DNA of 64,000 nt from assembly GCA_016745215.1 (NCBI GenBank), contig CP050890.1:1984001-2048000 (forward strand). The letters run 5' to 3'. Below, piece by piece: positions 8,452-17,655 of the stretch (positions are counted from its first letter, which is position 1; the number at the start of each line of letters is the position of its first letter). The DNA is from Thiohalocapsa sp. PB-PSB1. GTDB taxonomy: Bacteria; Pseudomonadota; Gammaproteobacteria; Chromatiales; Chromatiaceae. The position numbers were made by a program, and so were the translations under genes. The notes beneath the pieces were generated by a model. The model saw only the letters and a list, made by a program, of their open reading frames with translations. It made no database searches and was not told the origin of the DNA.

Positions 8452-9567
8452 TCAGCGAGGGGGAGTTTCCTCGCCCGGTCTTGTTTCGCTCAGGACCACA
8501 TCGGACTCTGTATCAAGCAGTTCGATGCGCTCGGCCATGGCCGGAGTCATATGGATGGTGCCCTCGTCATCAATCAATAACACATAACGTATGCCCATGT
8601 GCTGCGCGGTCTCCTGCCAGCGCTCCAGTCCAGCCACCATCAACGCGGTTGCGGCCGCACCCGCAACGGCAGCCGAGCCATCGTACAACACGGTTACCGC
8701 ATGTACACCTTCCACCGGATAGCCGGTGCGCGGATCGAGCACATGATGGTAAATCTTATCATCGTGGATGAAGTTGCGGCGATAGTCGCTGCTGGTGAAG
8801 ACGCTGGCATCGCCGATGACGTTGATGATGCCGAGCACGCGGGTGCCGTTGCCACGACGTACCGGTACGCGCCAGGCACGTCCGGTGCGACTGCCGATGG
8901 CGCGAATATCGCCACCGGCATTGATCATAGCGTTGCGCACGCCACGCTCGCTTAGGGTTTCGATGGCCAAATCCATCGCATAGCCGGTGGCGAAGGAACC
9001 AAAGTCGAGCATCACCGCCGGGTTATCGCTTTGCAGCATGATGTCTTCCAGGTAGAGGTCAGCCATGCTGGGGGCTGCCTTCACCAAGCGAGCGATACTG
9101 GCCGAGGACGGTGGCGGCTGGCATTCAGGCTCGTGGGTATGAAAGCCCCAGAGACGCTGTAGATGCCCAATGGCAGGGTTGAACAGATTGCCGCTTTGCT
9201 GAGCCAGAACCTGGCTTTGGCGGATCAGCGGCAACAGCGACGGGGGCACGGCAAATGGCTGTTCGGTGGACAACAACTCGTTGACCCGAACCATCGGTCC
9301 AGGCTCCCAGGCATGGGTGCTGCGATCAATGAACTGGAAATCGCGCTGGATTTCCGCGGCTACCGCCATGGCATCCTGTTTGCTCATGCTGACAATGCTG
9401 AGATCGACGGCAGAATCGAACGCGATAAATTGGGTGGTAAAGACCGGCGTTTCGGAATTACCGCAACCGGCCAATTGTATTGCCGCCAGGGCTGCCAGGC
9501 ACATGCTTAGCAGCAAGCGACGGGGCATGGCCGGCGGTGCAGGCAGCAGAGCGGATTCAGCGCGCAT
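8452..9567 (-). CDS. apbE: FAD:protein FMN transferase (ApbE), lipoprotein
   Basis: 371 residues from the ATG at 9567, whose ATGCGCGCTGA overlaps the gshB stop and follows a GAGG ribosome-binding site. A signal sequence ends in a lipobox, IQLAGC, placing it as a periplasm-facing lipoprotein. ApbE motifs include VMLDFGSFATGYAMDLA, NAGGDIRAIG and HHVLDPRTGYPVEG; the last carries residues near the Mg/FAD site. It attaches FMN to Thr in targets such as NqrB/C and RnfG. No target gene is visible here. It is inserted between gshB and tonB relative to the Pseudomonas order. Confidence 0.93.
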   Translation of the reverse strand: MRAESALLPAPPAMPRRLLLSMCLAALAAIQLAGCGNSETPVFTTQFIAFDSAVDLSIVSMSKQDAMAVAAEIQRDFQFIDRSTHAWEPGPMVRVNELLSTEQPFAVPPSLLPLIRQSQVLAQQSGNLFNPAIGHLQRLWGFHTHEPECQPPPSSASIARLVKAAPSMADLYLEDIMLQSDNPAVMLDFGSFATGYAMDLAIETLSERGVRNAMINAGGDIRAIGSRTGRAWRVPVRRGNGTRVLGIINVIGDASVFTSSDYRRNFIHDDKIYHHVLDPRTGYPVEGVHAVTVLYDGSAAVAGAAATALMVAGLERWQETAQHMGIRYVLLIDDEGTIHMTPAMAERIELLDTESDVVLSETRPGEETPPR

Positions 9568-10510
9568 CGAGCTGTTCCTCAATGGCGCGCATCAGATCGC
9601 CGCCGATATCGGTACCGCGGTCGCGGTCGATCTCGCGAATGCAGGTGGGGCTGGTAATGTTGATCTCGGTCAGCCAGTCGCCGATGATATCCAGACCGAC
9701 AAATAGCAGGCCTCGCCGGCGTAAGTCCGGGGCCACCTGCTCGCAGATCCAGCGGTCGCGCGCCGACAAAGGGCGGACCTCGGCACGCGCGCCGGCAGCA
9801 AGGTTGCCGCGCGAATCGCCGCTAGCCGGGATGCGTGCCAATGCATAGGCGACCGGCTCGCCGGCGACCAGTAGCACGCGTTTGTCGCCCTGTTCGATTT
9901 CGGGAATATAGCGTTGGGCCATGCAAAAGCGTCGACCACGGTCGGTCAGAGTTTCGATGATCACACCGATGTTCGGGTCATCCGTGCGCACGCGGAAGAT
10001 CATGTGTCCACCCATGCCATCCAGTGGTTTCAGCACAATATCGCCATGCTCGGCGAAGAATTGCCGCAGTACGTCGGCGCGGCGCGTGACGGTCAGTGGC
10101 GGGCAACATTGCGGGAAGTGCGCCGCATAGACCTTCTCGTTCGCATCGCGCAGAGTCTGTGGATCATTGACCACAAGACAGCCGTTGTCACGCGCCAGTT
10201 CCAGCAGGTAGGTGGTGTAGACATATTCCATGTCGAAAGGCGGGTCCTTGCGCATCAGCACTGCATCCAGGGCGTGCAGAGGTCTGATGTACGGCTCGCC
10301 GAGACTGAACCAGTCGGCCGCATCATCACGTACCTCGACCTCTCGCATCGACGCTTGCACCACGCCATCGAGCAGAAACAGATCGCTGGGTTCTAAATAA
10401 ATCAGATCCCATCCCCTGCGCTGCGCAGCCAGCATCATCGCAAAGCTGCTGTCTTTTTTGATATTGATGGTTCCGATAGGATCCATCACTATGCCAACTG
10501 TACGCTTCAT
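9557..10510 (-). CDS. gshB: Glutathione synthetase
   Basis: 317 residues, ATP-grasp ligase joining gamma-glutamylcysteine and glycine. Visible motifs: VGIVMDPIGTINIKKDSS at the N-terminus, MRKDPPFDMEYVYTTYLLE, the ATP-grasp segment DIVLKPLDGMGGHMIFRV, and the C-terminal GLDIIGDWLTEINITSPTC. Length matches the family. It overlaps apbE by 11 bp. Glutathione (or glutathione amide in some purple sulfur bacteria) is the expected product. Confidence 0.96.
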   Translation of the reverse strand: MKRTVGIVMDPIGTINIKKDSSFAMMLAAQRRGWDLIYLEPSDLFLLDGVVQASMREVEVRDDAADWFSLGEPYIRPLHALDAVLMRKDPPFDMEYVYTTYLLELARDNGCLVVNDPQTLRDANEKVYAAHFPQCCPPLTVTRRADVLRQFFAEHGDIVLKPLDGMGGHMIFRVRTDDPNIGVIIETLTDRGRRFCMAQRYIPEIEQGDKRVLLVAGEPVAYALARIPASGDSRGNLAAGARAEVRPLSARDRWICEQVAPDLRRRGLLFVGLDIIGDWLTEINITSPTCIREIDRDRGTDIGGDLMRAIEEQLDAR

Positions 10511-10607
10511 TTCGGCAGTTTAACCCAGAGTTGCAGAACTTTCAGTGTAGGTGTGTGCGGGTCCGGCCAGGGCGAGCACATCGAACGGACCATCTGCCCC
10601 GCACCGC

Positions 10608-12104
10608 TCAGCGTCGCCTGCGACCGCCGAATAACGAACCCAGAGTGCCGCGCACCAGTTGCCGTCCGAGCTGTGTGCCCAGGGAGCGCATGGTACTGGC
10701 GGCGAACGCCTCCAGCGGCGTTTGCGCGCCGCGCCTGGACGTCGCTCGGCTTGGCCGCGAGTTGGTCGCTGCCGACGCGGTTTCGGCGGCCAGCGCGGCC
10801 TGGTCGGCCATCAGCTTCAGGATTTCGTAGGCGGACTCCCGGTCGATAGTCCGGTCATAGATTCCGGCCACAAGCGAGCTGGCCATCAGTGCACGTCGTT
10901 GTTCCGGCGTAACCGGGCCGAGCTGGCTGCCCGGCGGCGCCACCTTGATATGCTGCACGATGCCGGGAATGCCGTCGCTGTCGAGTGTCGATGCCAGCGC
11001 CTCGCCGACGCCCATGGTCGTGATGGTCTGCTCGCTGTCCAGATCTGGATTTTGGCGAAAGGTCTGGGCTGCCGCACGTACTGCTTTTTGATCCCTTGGG
11101 GTGAATGCACGCAAGGCATGTTGTACCCGATTGCCGAGTTGTCCCAGCACCTCGTCCGGCACATCCATCGGGCTTTGCGTGACAAAGTACACGCCGACGC
11201 CCTTGGAGCGGATCAGTCGCACCACTTGTTCGACTTTATCGATCAGCACTTTGGGTGCATCGTCGAAGAGCAGATGCGCTTCGTCGAAAAAGAACACCAG
11301 CTTCGGCTTATGCGGATCGCCAACCTCCGGCAATTGCTCGAACAACTCGGATAGAAGCCATAGCAAAAAGGTGGCATACAACGCCCGGTTGCGAATCAAG
11401 CGATCCGCGGCCAGCACGTTGACCACGCCATGGCCGTGTTCGTCGGTCTGCATCAGGTCCGCCAGGTCCAGCGCGGGCTCGCCGAACAGCAGCCTCCCCC
11501 CTTGATCTTCCAATGTCAGCAACCGGCGCTGAATGGCGCCAACGGAGGCCGCGGACACATTGCCATACCTGGTCCGCAATGCGGCAGCATGATCGGCGAC
11601 ATAGGTCAGCATTGCCCGCAAATCCTGCATATCCAGCAGCAGCAGGCCATTTTCGTCGGCGACGCGAAAGCAGATCGTCAGCACACCCTGCTGCACGTCG
11701 TTCAATTCCAACAGGCGGGATAACAGCATCGGCCCCATCTCGCTGATGGTGGTCCGAACTGGGTGGCCCTGTTCGCCATACAGATCCCATAGAATCACCG
11801 GACAGGCGGCATAGCGAAAGCCTTCGGCCTGCAAGCCGAGTTCGACGACGCGCTCGGCAACCCGGTCATTACCGCCCCCGGCTTGGCTGATGCCGGCCAG
11901 ATCACCCTTGACATCTGCCAGAAAAACCGGCACACCCAGGCGACTGAATTGTTCGGCCAAGCGTTGCAAGGTCACTGTCTTGCCGGTGCCGGTGGCGCCA
12001 GCCACAAGGCCATGGCGATTAGCCATCTGCGGGCGGATCGAAACCGGATGCGTGCCTTTGCCAATCAGGATGTCGTTTTGCATCGAAGCTGTTTCAGCGT
12101 GCAT
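10608..12104 (-). CDS. HerA-like ATPase, DUF853 (YjgR) family
   Basis: 498 residues. Walker A is GATGTGKTVTLQRLAEQ (about residues 36-44) and Walker B lies in KLVFFFDEAHLLF. The C-terminal arginine-rich segment includes AFTPRDQKAVRAAAQTF. The DUF853 group resembles HerA/FtsK DNA-pumping ATPases, but its cellular job is not established. A second in-frame ATG seven codons on (MQNDILIGKG) could be the true start; neither has a strong ribosome-binding site. It is separated from gshB by about 100 bp and may be independent. Confidence 0.85.
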   Translation of the reverse strand: MHAETASMQNDILIGKGTHPVSIRPQMANRHGLVAGATGTGKTVTLQRLAEQFSRLGVPVFLADVKGDLAGISQAGGGNDRVAERVVELGLQAEGFRYAACPVILWDLYGEQGHPVRTTISEMGPMLLSRLLELNDVQQGVLTICFRVADENGLLLLDMQDLRAMLTYVADHAAALRTRYGNVSAASVGAIQRRLLTLEDQGGRLLFGEPALDLADLMQTDEHGHGVVNVLAADRLIRNRALYATFLLWLLSELFEQLPEVGDPHKPKLVFFFDEAHLLFDDAPKVLIDKVEQVVRLIRSKGVGVYFVTQSPMDVPDEVLGQLGNRVQHALRAFTPRDQKAVRAAAQTFRQNPDLDSEQTITTMGVGEALASTLDSDGIPGIVQHIKVAPPGSQLGPVTPEQRRALMASSLVAGIYDRTIDRESAYEILKLMADQAALAAETASAATNSRPSRATSRRGAQTPLEAFAASTMRSLGTQLGRQLVRGTLGSLFGGRRRR

Positions 12105-12313
12105 GGTGGAATCTGTTCATTGCTCCAGGACGGAGGATCATGGGTTCAACGACCCCGCGCAGTATGTTCCGTGCTCTGATTTACGGCAAGTCCAACATCA
12201 GATGACAGCGCCACGGGGCAGCATCGCGGTGGCTGCTGCCTGCTTGCCAAGCGGCTTTGCGTTCACCGACAATCGCCGTGTTAGAAACGCTGACCCGAGG
12301 ATCGCTCAAGCTC

Positions 12314-12928
12314 ATGTTCTTCGACATCGACCAACATCAGCAACGCCGGGCCAAGGCCGCCCACGAATTGGCCATGGTCAATCTGTTGCTGTTGAACCTG
12401 CCGATCGGGATCGCGCTGCTGGCCGGCTCGATGGCCCAGCCGGATTCCAGTATCGCTGCTTTCAAATGGTTCGCAGTAGCCGTGCCAATGCTGCTGTCGC
12501 TGGCGGTGATGTCGTTCATCCGAGTACGCGCCGGGCGTATCCAGCCTTGGTTCGTCGCTGCGCATTGGCGGCTGTCCGCACGCCGCTGCCGGATATTACT
12601 CGCGGCCTATCTGGTTAGTGCTGCGGTGCTCAGCCTGGCATTGTTCGATGCTGATCACTCGCGAGAATTGGAGCAGCGTCTCGCCGCCCTGCCGCCAGCG
12701 ATCCAGCAAATGGAGCGACATAAGTTGGAGTCGCAGCAGATCGGCACGATCGTCTGGGCACGCATCAGCGTCGTGCCCCTGCTGCTGAGCGTGATGGCGC
12801 TGGTCATGCTGGAATCCGGCGCCCTGTATCAGGCAGGCCGGGGCGAGATGCCCGATGATATGATCCAGCGTTTTCCGCCGCCGGACGCTCTGCCGCGTTC
12901 GGCCGAGCCCGTGCTGCATGCCGATTAG
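12314..12928 (+). CDS. Hypothetical membrane protein
   Basis: 204 residues from ATG 12314 (MFFDIDQHQQRRAK); an upstream in-frame ATG at 12257 has no support. Four hydrophobic segments are visible: MVNLLLLNLPIGIALLAG, WFAVAVPMLLSLAVMSF, ILLAAYLVSAAVLSLALF and ISVVPLLLSVMALVMLE. There is a charged loop of about 45 residues between segments three and four. I do not recognise the family. It runs opposite to the HerA-like gene and is followed by another small hypothetical. Confidence 0.55.
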   Translation: MFFDIDQHQQRRAKAAHELAMVNLLLLNLPIGIALLAGSMAQPDSSIAAFKWFAVAVPMLLSLAVMSFIRVRAGRIQPWFVAAHWRLSARRCRILLAAYLVSAAVLSLALFDADHSRELEQRLAALPPAIQQMERHKLESQQIGTIVWARISVVPLLLSVMALVMLESGALYQAGRGEMPDDMIQRFPPPDALPRSAEPVLHAD

Positions 12929-12976
12929 CACAAGCTTGATCGGGCAACGGCTGCCCTGACATGGCAAAATTCCAAA

Positions 12977-13417
12977 ATGGCATCTATCTTTCCATGGCGG
13001 CGCAAAAATACCCTGCCGCCGAATCATCCTGCAAGCCATCCCTTGGCAACCAGCATGCCGACTCCGCTCGTGGATCTCAGCAAGCGAGTTGGCGAAGCAC
13101 GCGCATTGATCCTCGATCTACTGACCGAATTGATTGGCCCAGTGACATTGGATTACGATTTCCACCGCGAATGGAATGGCTGCTGGAAAGCGCGGGTCGA
13201 GATCAGCGGCGCCGCCAACGGGCGCCTCGAATTCACGCTGCTGGAGACCACCGAGGGTGCGCTGCTTGCTTTACCCCGCCCGCTGCTGGAGCGCTGGCGC
13301 ACCGAGACCGGCATCCGTGCCAGTGATGGCAGCCGTTGGAGCATTGATGACAATGGACATCTCGTTGCGTTCCCAGCGACTCTTTCCCGGCCACTCCAGC
13401 CGCGCGCGCCTGGATGA
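12977..13417 (+). CDS. Hypothetical protein
   Basis: Up to 146 residues; an internal ATG at 13052 (MPTPLVDLSKRVGEAR) may be the real start, giving 121 residues. No signal peptide or membrane segment. The sequence has a plausible alpha/beta composition (WNGCWKARVEISGAANGRLEF, LETTEGALLALPRPLLERW). The family is not recognised. The C-terminus stops 8 bp before the nested A/B repeat elements, so the original end might have been altered by that insertion. Confidence 0.45.
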   Translation: MASIFPWRRKNTLPPNHPASHPLATSMPTPLVDLSKRVGEARALILDLLTELIGPVTLDYDFHREWNGCWKARVEISGAANGRLEFTLLETTEGALLALPRPLLERWRTETGIRASDGSRWSIDDNGHLVAFPATLSRPLQPRAPG

Positions 13418-13424
13418 TTTCTGC

Positions 13425-13842
13425 CAAGGCGATTTCTGTCGAGAAATCCACCACCTGGCTAGGCTGTCGAAATCTGCAGTCTCACTAAAATAAGCGCTTC
13501 CCGGTTTATGGATGCTCAGTCGGTGTCGGTGTCAAGGTCAACATGAGGGATTGGTATCGAGCTGGCTGCTTTGAGCGATGAGCGGATTCGATTCCGATTC
13601 CGATAGCGACCCCGACACCGATGAGGCTTTCCCAATGCGTTCGATGAAGCAATCCAAGACCCGGAATCGGTTTGGCATCAAATCTCAGGACATTTCGACA
13701 GCCTACCACCTGGTCTGTCTTCTCGTCCGGCATCGACGTTGCGGCAACCCGCCCATAGTAGCGATTATGGTCAGGTTGTCGCTGCGCCAAGGCAAACGAG
13801 AATCCGACGCCAGTTGGCGCGCTTCTCTCCGGCAATCGCCTA
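13425..13842. mobile_element. Family A inverted-repeat element, copy 2, interrupted by a family B element
   Basis: The two halves (13425-13458 and 13706-13842) together make a family A element in reverse orientation to copies 1 and 3. A family B element sits between them, flanked by the direct repeat CCACCTGG at 13451-13458 and 13706-13713. The composite lies between a small hypothetical gene and tmcA, and fills most of 13418-13902. Confidence 0.85.
13459..13705. mobile_element. Family B MITE-like element, copy 1 (247 bp)
   Basis: Terminal inverted repeats CTAGGCTGTCGAAAT / ATTTCGACAGCCTA. The 8-bp target duplication CCACCTGG is perfect. It carries a short GGTGTC hexamer run and a GATTCCGATTCCGATAG segment and has no coding capacity. 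Copies at 32868 and 59321 share over 200 bp; lengths of 247, 265 and 253 differ in six-base steps because of the hexamer run. Confidence 0.9.
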
Positions 13843-13902
13843 AGCCTCCGGCGTTCATTATCTCGAAACAATCGCATTTCTTATCCATCACCGGCGCCTG
13901 CA

Positions 13903-16113
13903 TTGGATTCATCTGAACTCGAGGGCATCCTTCCCGTTGCCTTGAAATTAGGGCAACAGGCGGCGCGCGACAGACATCGACGGCTGTTGCTGCTGGAAGG
14001 CGCTGCGGACTGGGGTCGAGCCACGGCACACGCGATCGCCGAGGCGCTCGCCAGTGCGCCGACCTTATGGGTCGGCAACAGCGATGATCCATGCGCGCTA
14101 GCACCATCGCGGGCAACCGATCTGCTTGGAGGTGAGTGTGCTCTATTGGTCATCGACACCCACGGCGGCTTGCATCCGGATGCCCTAGGTGCGGCGGTCG
14201 GCACCCTCAGAGGCGGCGGACTGTTATTGCTGTTGACGCCAGCACTGGATGCATGGCCGGCGCTGGCGGACCCGGAGGCCGAACGTTTCGCGGTCTACCC
14301 GTTCGGCGCCGCGGATCTGAACGGTCGATTTGTCGCTCGGCTCGCGCGGCTGTTGGTCGCATCGCCGGCGGTGACGCGTTTTACCTCGCATCGCCCGCAG
14401 CTGGCGATGACCGAAATATCCGCCATGCGCTCAGAATCCAGTCAACAACCCCACAGGATGCCGCCAGCTGCGCCTGCGTCGGCCCGGGGCGTCGCCGCCA
14501 GCGCGGACCAGCAGCAGGCGATCGATGCTGTATGCAGGGTGGCCGAGGGTCGGGCACGGCGTCCGCTGGTGTTGAGTTCCGACCGCGGTCGAGGCAAATC
14601 GGCTGCGCTCGGCATTGCGGCAGCGCGGCTGCTGTCGATGTCCGAACGTCACATCATTGTCACTGCTCCACGCCGTGCCGCCGCGGAGGCAATCTTCAAG
14701 CATGCCCGCGCGGTCGATGCGAATGCGACACGGCAGCCGCGCTTCATTGCCCCGGATACCCTGCTTGCTGAATACCCACGGGCCGATCTGTTGTTGGTGG
14801 ACGAGGCCGCCGGCATCCCAGCTCCTTTATTGGAATCGATGCTGAGCAGGTATGCGCGTATTGTCTTTGCAACCACCGTGCATGGTTATGAGGGCACCGG
14901 GCGCGGTTTCGAATTGCGCTTTCGCGAGGTGCTTGACCGAGTGACGCCCGGCTGGCGCGCATTGCGCCTATCGACCCCGATCCGCTGGGCCGCAAATGAC
15001 CCGTTGGAGTCTCTGATCAACCAAATCCTGCTGCTTGATGCCGAGCCCGCGTCCGACCATGCATTCACCAGGCTGGCGGTTTGCTGCGACCCGATGCTGC
15101 CCTCTTTCGAGGTTCTGGAGCCTGATGTTTTGATCGCTGACGAGCCATTACTGCGCCAGATATTCGGCCTGTTTGTGCTTGGCCACTACCAGACCCGACC
15201 GTCGGACTTGCGCCACCTGCTCGATGGCCTGAACCTCTCCCTCTGCATTCTGCGCCTTGATGATGTTGTGCTTGCTGCTGCATTGACGGCCCATGAAGGC
15301 CCTCTGCCAGAAGCCCTGCTGGAGCCGATCTTCGGCGGTCTGCGCCGCCCGCGCGGTCATCTGTTGCCGCAAACCCTGTCTGCCCATGCAGGGCTTTTCG
15401 ATGCGCCACGACACGCGTACACTCGAATTGTACGCATCGCGGTGCACGGGTGCGTACGCTCACGCGGGCTCGGCCAGCGGCTGGTGCACGCGCTGGCGCA
15501 CCAGGCGCGCTCCGAAGGTCGCGATCTGATCGGTGCCAGCTTCGGCGCGACCCGGCAATTGCTGCGCTTCTGGCGCCGCTGTGGTCTGCTGCCGGTACAG
15601 CTCGGCAGCCACCGCAATGCCACCAGCGGCGCCCATGCCGCGCTGGTATTGCGGCCGCTGAGCCTGGCTGGCAATCAGCTGTTCGATCAGGCACGGGCAG
15701 CATTGCCGCGGCGTTTGAATGTGCTGTTGTCAGGTCCGCTGCGACAGGTGGAGCCAGCGGTGATCGCCGAATTGTTATATGATTGCCCACATGCAGGCGC
15801 GCCGCTGGACGCCAACGAGATTCGTGGGCTGATCGCATTTTCCCAGGCATCAGCCAATCTGCACACTGCGCTGCCAGCATTGCACCGCTTAACTCGCCTG
15901 GCATTGCCGCGTGCGTTAGCGCGGGGCGCGCTGACACCGGAACAAATCGCCGCACTGATTGCCGGGGTGTTGCAGCAGCGTGAACAAGCGCAGCTCAGCG
16001 CGCTGCTCGCAAGCCAAGGCAAGGCGCAAACACTGCATCTATTGCGCCAAGCAACAGATCGATTGTTGACTGTTGCAGGCCTGCTGAACAAGGACTCGCA
16101 TCCCATCGGCTGA
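13903..16113 (+). CDS. tmcA: tRNA(Met) cytidine acetyltransferase TmcA
   Basis: 736 residues from a TTG start. The enzyme acetylates C34 in the elongator tRNA-Met anticodon using acetyl-CoA and ATP. Domains in order: an N-terminal DUF1726-like region, a helicase-like ATPase with Walker A SDRGRGKSAALG (about residues 226-237) and Walker B LLLVDEAAGIPAPLLE, the TTVHGYEGTGRGFELRF segment, a GNAT domain with RIAVHGCVRSRGLGQRLV, then a C-terminal helical tail. No ATG fits upstream, because the region directly before is the family A/B repeat composite; the insertion may have changed the leader. Confidence 0.95.
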   Translation: MDSSELEGILPVALKLGQQAARDRHRRLLLLEGAADWGRATAHAIAEALASAPTLWVGNSDDPCALAPSRATDLLGGECALLVIDTHGGLHPDALGAAVGTLRGGGLLLLLTPALDAWPALADPEAERFAVYPFGAADLNGRFVARLARLLVASPAVTRFTSHRPQLAMTEISAMRSESSQQPHRMPPAAPASARGVAASADQQQAIDAVCRVAEGRARRPLVLSSDRGRGKSAALGIAAARLLSMSERHIIVTAPRRAAAEAIFKHARAVDANATRQPRFIAPDTLLAEYPRADLLLVDEAAGIPAPLLESMLSRYARIVFATTVHGYEGTGRGFELRFREVLDRVTPGWRALRLSTPIRWAANDPLESLINQILLLDAEPASDHAFTRLAVCCDPMLPSFEVLEPDVLIADEPLLRQIFGLFVLGHYQTRPSDLRHLLDGLNLSLCILRLDDVVLAAALTAHEGPLPEALLEPIFGGLRRPRGHLLPQTLSAHAGLFDAPRHAYTRIVRIAVHGCVRSRGLGQRLVHALAHQARSEGRDLIGASFGATRQLLRFWRRCGLLPVQLGSHRNATSGAHAALVLRPLSLAGNQLFDQARAALPRRLNVLLSGPLRQVEPAVIAELLYDCPHAGAPLDANEIRGLIAFSQASANLHTALPALHRLTRLALPRALARGALTPEQIAALIAGVLQQREQAQLSALLASQGKAQTLHLLRQATDRLLTVAGLLNKDSHPIG

Positions 16114-16226
16114 ATCCAGGCGCATCTTGCCAGGCCGTCCTATTGCAGTATCTTGTGTGTTCTGGAAGCCGCAATCCCCAGCACAATCGCAAGCATTCCA
16201 AGATCTTACGTAGGTGAACTCTTCCG

Positions 16227-17288
16227 ATGCTCCGTTTCCTGGTCCGCTTTTTGGTATTCGTTGTCGCCGTTGCCCTGATCATGCTGGCGGTTGCTCCCCT
16301 GCTGATCGACCCGACGCCTGCTCCAGGTGCAACCTCTGCTGAGACAATCGCGCTGTCCGAGAGCCATTTTGTCGATTTACCCTTTCCCGGGACCGACGGA
16401 ATCGAGATGCATTATCTGGAGAAAGACGCTTTGCCGAATGCCGAGACGCAACCTCCGTCGGCCCAGGTTTCCGAACCGAGCGGCCCCAGCAAGGGCAGCA
16501 AGGCGACTTTTGTATTGCTGCATGGTTTCACATTCAATGCCTTCACCTACAACCAGCTGCTGGATGGCCTGGCCCGGTATGGGCGCGTGGTTGCATACGA
16601 TCAAATCCCCTACGGTCTAAGCAGCAAGCCGTTGCCCGGCACTTGGAGCGCGGAGAATCCCTATTCCAAAGCTGCTGCTCGCAAGCGACTATTCGCGTTT
16701 ATGGACGCGCTCCACATCGACCAGGCAATTCTGGTGGGCAATTCCTCCGGCGGCACCCTCGCACTGGAGGCCGCCTTATCCAACCCGGAGCGCGTGCCAG
16801 CGCTGATTCTGCTGAGCCCCTGGGTGCATGCGAAGCGGCCCATCTTTCCGGATTGGTTCGCGCAATTGCCGCAGGTGCACCGGTTAACCCTGCTTTTGGC
16901 CCGCTATCTGGGGGAAACGAGCCCGCTGTTGGACTATTCCTACGCGCAACCGATGCGCATTGACGACCAGCGTCGCGCGCTGACCGGAATCCATCGCGAA
17001 ATGGCCAACTGGGATGCTGCCTGGGCGGCATTGCTAAATCGCTCGCTAACCGATCCGGTTGAGATTAGCGCCCATCTCGGGGAGATCCGGCAGCCGGTTC
17101 TGGTGATCTCCGGCGAATTGGATCAGATTGTGCCGAGCGCGGACACGCAGGCCACCGCCGCGGAATTGCCCAATGCCCAGTTCGTCGAGGTGCCGGATTG
17201 CGGTCATGTTCCGCAGGAGGAATGTCCGCTGCAGGTCATCGATACAGTGTCGGCATGGTTGCAGACAGTGTCACGTCAGCAACTCTGA
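16227..17288 (+). CDS. Alpha/beta hydrolase with N-terminal membrane anchor
   Basis: 353 residues; AGGTGA about 10 bp before the ATG. Residues about 5-28 form a hydrophobic anchor, so the catalytic domain is probably periplasmic or membrane-attached. Hydrolase motifs: LLHGFTFNAFTYNQLLDGL (oxyanion region), the nucleophile elbow VGNSSGGTLALEAAL with the catalytic Ser, the acid in GELDQIVPSADTQ and the histidine in VPDCGHVPQEE. The substrate is unknown. The region 17289-17655 downstream contains only family A copy 3. Confidence 0.85.
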   Translation: MLRFLVRFLVFVVAVALIMLAVAPLLIDPTPAPGATSAETIALSESHFVDLPFPGTDGIEMHYLEKDALPNAETQPPSAQVSEPSGPSKGSKATFVLLHGFTFNAFTYNQLLDGLARYGRVVAYDQIPYGLSSKPLPGTWSAENPYSKAAARKRLFAFMDALHIDQAILVGNSSGGTLALEAALSNPERVPALILLSPWVHAKRPIFPDWFAQLPQVHRLTLLLARYLGETSPLLDYSYAQPMRIDDQRRALTGIHREMANWDAAWAALLNRSLTDPVEISAHLGEIRQPVLVISGELDQIVPSADTQATAAELPNAQFVEVPDCGHVPQEECPLQVIDTVSAWLQTVSRQQL

Positions 17289-17467
17289 TGCATGGCTGCA
17301 TCCCGGTGCCGATGAACATACCAGACCTTGTGGATCGGCAGATCCAGGGCAATGATTCGCAAGCGAGGATGCTGTATAAGACGGCTGGATCAACTGTATG
17401 CCGCGACCATGGCGCCCAACAACAAAGGCGGGACTATCCCTGAACGCCGGCTCGTGGCATGGTGCGC

Positions 17468-17633
17468 TTAGGCGCTTGCCGGAGAGAAATAGACCAACTG
17501 GCGCCGGATTCTCGTGCGTCTTCGCGCAGCGGCAACCCGCCCATGGTCGCTCCATGGGCGGCGGGTTGCCGCAACGTCGATGCCGGACGAGCAGGCAAGC
17601 CAGGCGGTCGGTTTCTCGACAGAAATCGCCTTA
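17468..17633. repeat. Family A inverted-repeat element, copy 3
   Basis: 166 bp with imperfect terminal inverted repeats (TAGGCGCTTGCC / AGAAATCGCCTTA). The centre is a strong hairpin: CGGCAACCCGCCCATGG pairs with CCATGGGCGGCGGGTTGCCG. It ends 22 bp before the ATG of the SDR gene, so that gene's immediate upstream region is element-derived. Same orientation as copy 1. Confidence 0.8.
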
Positions 17634-17655
17634 GAGTGTCGACGAGGCGCGCAAC

